DNA from: JAQVEM01 sp964616545
GTDB lineage: Bacteria; Actinomycetota; Humimicrobiia; Humimicrobiales; Humimicrobiaceae
Assembly (NCBI GenBank): GCA_964616545.1
Contig: CAZTUA010000044.1
Coordinates: 1 to 17,221 of the forward strand
DNA: 17,221 nt
Reading direction: 5' to 3'
Below the pieces are notes generated by a model. The model was not told the DNA's origin and did not search any database. It saw only the letters and a program-made list of their open reading frames with translations. The translations under genes and the position numbers were made by a program. This document shows positions 15,592-17,221 of the stretch, one piece after another. Position 1 is the first letter of the stretch. Each line of letters begins with the position of its first letter.

Positions 15592-15600
15592 ATTATAGCA
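15592..15600 (-). promoter_or_regulatory. Extended -10 promoter for wzm-wzt
   Basis: On the minus strand this reads TGCTATAAT, a perfect extended -10 element within the 220-nt gap between the ligase-like gene and wzm. Transcription would begin near 15585, leaving a leader of roughly 115 nt. The -35 region is AT-rich without a good TTGACA match. No hairpin terminator for the upstream ligase-like gene is seen in the gap. Confidence 0.45.
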
Positions 15601-15691
15601 TTTATAAATCAAAAAATAATAAAAGCTTTTACTTTCAACGATATCCTTTTAAATACACAGAGTTGCATCAATTTTACTGGAGAATAAAACA

Positions 15692-17221
15692 TTAATCCAT
15701 AAAAGTAAACTTGCCTGTCATAACCCCCAGCTCTCTAGAATCCATGGAAAGCCCCCTCTCCTTAGGAGTCCAGCTTCTGCTGCATGCCATAGTAAATACA
15801 AATCTATCTTCAGAATAGTCCGAGAGATCTATTTCTATATCATGCCACTCGTTATTATCAATTTTAACTATTTTTACCAGGTTGTTATTTATATAAAACC
15901 TTATAAACAGAGGTAGAAGGTGCCCTGCCGGATCAGCATCTTTTACCGGCACTATAAGACTATCCCCTTTTTTATTTAGAACCTGTATGGCATCAATTGA
16001 CGTCCACCTTATCTGGCGCCCGTCTATAACTTCCTCATTGTAGAAACCGTAATAGTTTTCCCATTTGTATAAAGCCTGCTTTGTATTTATGGAAAGATCC
16101 GTCATAGAGCTAATAAGCAATGTAACTCCAAATAAGATAACTATTGCTATAAGAACAATTTTTGAGACTAAATCAAATTTTATCTGCTTTAAACTGCTGA
16201 CATGGATATACTTTTTAAATCCTTCTTTTTTATCTTTTAAACCAGAGAAAATTAAATCAGCGCCAGTTTTTGAATCCGGTATATTTCCGGAGCTAAGATC
16301 CCTGCCTTTTTCTGATCTTTGCGCCACTTTGGTCTTAAATAATTCTTCAGCCTGTTTTCCTGAAGAATTAATACTTATATACGCAAGCATAAGGCCAATA
16401 ATCAGCCAGAATAAAAACTGCACCTCTATAAAATTAGTATGAGGGCCAAAAAATAGTGCGGTAAGCATTACCAAAAAAGAAACTGCAAGTCCAGAAAGCA
16501 ACCAGTCCTGCCTCTTTAACTCTTTATTTATATTTTTATTTAAGAAATATCTTACCGGTTTTTTTGCAATAAGAAAGAATATAAACAAAACCAGTATAAT
16601 TCCTACAAGCCCCAGCTCCGATAATATCTGAAGATAATAATTTCCGGTAAAATCAAGGATATGAAAACCTCTGTGATATCTTCTGTGATAATCAGGAAGT
16701 TCAATAAAATATGCTGCCTGCCCCACACCGGATACCGGATGATCCCTGAACATGTACCAGGCCTGCCTCCACAGTATCTCTCTACCAGAAGATATATCCC
16801 TGTAGGCATCAATAAATCCCTTCTCTTTATATGACCGGTAAAAATCCCCCGCTGTTTCTATTAATCTATCCACCAGTATAATTCCGGTTCCCTCAAATTC
16901 ATCCACCCCATCAAGGATTCTTGTTTTTATAATAATTCCCAGAAATGATGAAAAGATTATAATCATAATAAGGATAATTATTCCGGCCGAAAGCAAAGCG
17001 CTCCTGTTGGGCTTCCCTATTTTCCTTTTCAAAAAATATTTTAAAGCCATTGATAGCCCTATAATTATAAATAAGCCAGAAGCAATAACAATAGCAACAA
17101 ATGCGCTTCTGGAGCCGCATAAAAAACTAAAATATATAAAAATAGCCAGAAAAACTCCTGCCAGAATCTTTAGGTACCATTTCTTAAAATATATAATAAA
17201 AGAGATCAGAAGAGGAAAAAG
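15692..17221 (-). CDS. O-antigen ligase/polymerase-like membrane protein (N-terminus beyond the window)
   Basis: The leftward frame is open from the window edge at 17221 to its stop at 15692 (509 codons), so the N-terminus is missing. The ATG at 17050 is internal: in-frame upstream codons encode a hydrophobic stretch with CGSRSAFVA, the SR-type motif of Wzy/O-antigen ligase proteins. Counting from that ATG, a periplasmic or extracytoplasmic loop holds SGREILWRQAWYMFRDHPVSG (88-108) and GNYYLQILSELGLVG (136-150), the Wzy_C hallmark, followed by more helices to about 225. A Ser/Lys-rich cytoplasmic-looking linker (about 229-290) precedes a further helix (about 297-315). The last 125 residues form a soluble, beta-rich domain starting YKWENYYGFYNEE. 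The likely job is to transfer or polymerise lipid-linked glycan outside the membrane; ligase and polymerase cannot be told apart here. Confidence 0.85.
   Translation of the reverse strand, partial: LFPLLISFIIYFKKWYLKILAGVFLAIFIYFSFLCGSRSAFVAIVIASGLFIIIGLSMALKYFLKRKIGKPNRSALLSAGIIILIMIIIFSSFLGIIIKTRILDGVDEFEGTGIILVDRLIETAGDFYRSYKEKGFIDAYRDISSGREILWRQAWYMFRDHPVSGVGQAAYFIELPDYHRRYHRGFHILDFTGNYYLQILSELGLVGIILVLFIFFLIAKKPVRYFLNKNINKELKRQDWLLSGLAVSFLVMLTALFFGPHTNFIEVQFLFWLIIGLMLAYISINSSGKQAEELFKTKVAQRSEKGRDLSSGNIPDSKTGADLIFSGLKDKKEGFKKYIHVSSLKQIKFDLVSKIVLIAIVILFGVTLLISSMTDLSINTKQALYKWENYYGFYNEEVIDGRQIRWTSIDAIQVLNKKGDSLIVPVKDADPAGHLLPLFIRFYINNNLVKIVKIDNNEWHDIEIDLSDYSEDRFVFTMACSRSWTPKERGLSMDSRELGVMTGKFTFMD

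Noticed and set aside
16065..16442. Antisense open frame inside the ligase-like gene
   Set aside because: Its hydrophobic and charged patches are the complement of the linker and membrane segments of the real gene, and there is no ribosome site.

Overview
The window is AT-rich, densely coded DNA that looks bacterial and anaerobic. It carries an oxygen-sensitive trimeric [FeFe] hydrogenase, and ATA, AGA and AGG codons are common. The sequence does not decide the taxon. A clostridial-type Firmicute or a low-GC candidate phylum would fit, and the Wzm/Wzt and O-antigen-ligase-like genes imply a surface polysaccharide. No rRNA, tRNA, CRISPR array or complete mobile element was recognised.

There are three blocks. 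(1) Left glycan block (1-6727). Two leftward genes, an edge-truncated GT-C-type membrane glycosyltransferase and an 836-residue GT2-GT4 fusion, face two rightward genes, a 789-residue GT4-GT2 fusion and a 390-residue GT4 enzyme, across a 254-nt divergent promoter region. (2) Central energy block (7254-13222, rightward). The genes hydC-hydB-hydA are followed almost without gaps by a complete ABC importer of the nitrate/sulfonate/taurine (SsuABC-like) class: lipoprotein, permease, ATPase. A 526-nt intergenic region precedes the block and holds a tandem duplication of an operator-plus-promoter cassette. (3) Right glycan block (13271-17221, leftward). This has an O-antigen ligase/polymerase-like membrane protein that runs off the window, then Wzm (ABC-2 permease) and Wzt (ATPase with a C-terminal glycan-binding domain).

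How the genes work together: the glycosyltransferases would build a lipid-linked polysaccharide on the cytoplasmic face. Wzt/Wzm would export it after recognising its end, and the ligase-like protein would transfer or polymerise glycan outside the membrane. The central block is unrelated in function. It would oxidise NADH and make H2 (or the reverse) in the cytoplasm, and its co-transcribed importer would bring in an unidentified small molecule.

The most interesting points are the duplicated promoter/operator upstream of hydC, the Cys-to-Ser change in the H-cluster L1 motif of HydA, the stripped-down iron-sulfur complement of HydB/HydA (suggesting an NADH-dependent, possibly non-bifurcating enzyme), the apparent operon of hydrogenase and importer, and the mirror-image double-domain glycosyltransferases.
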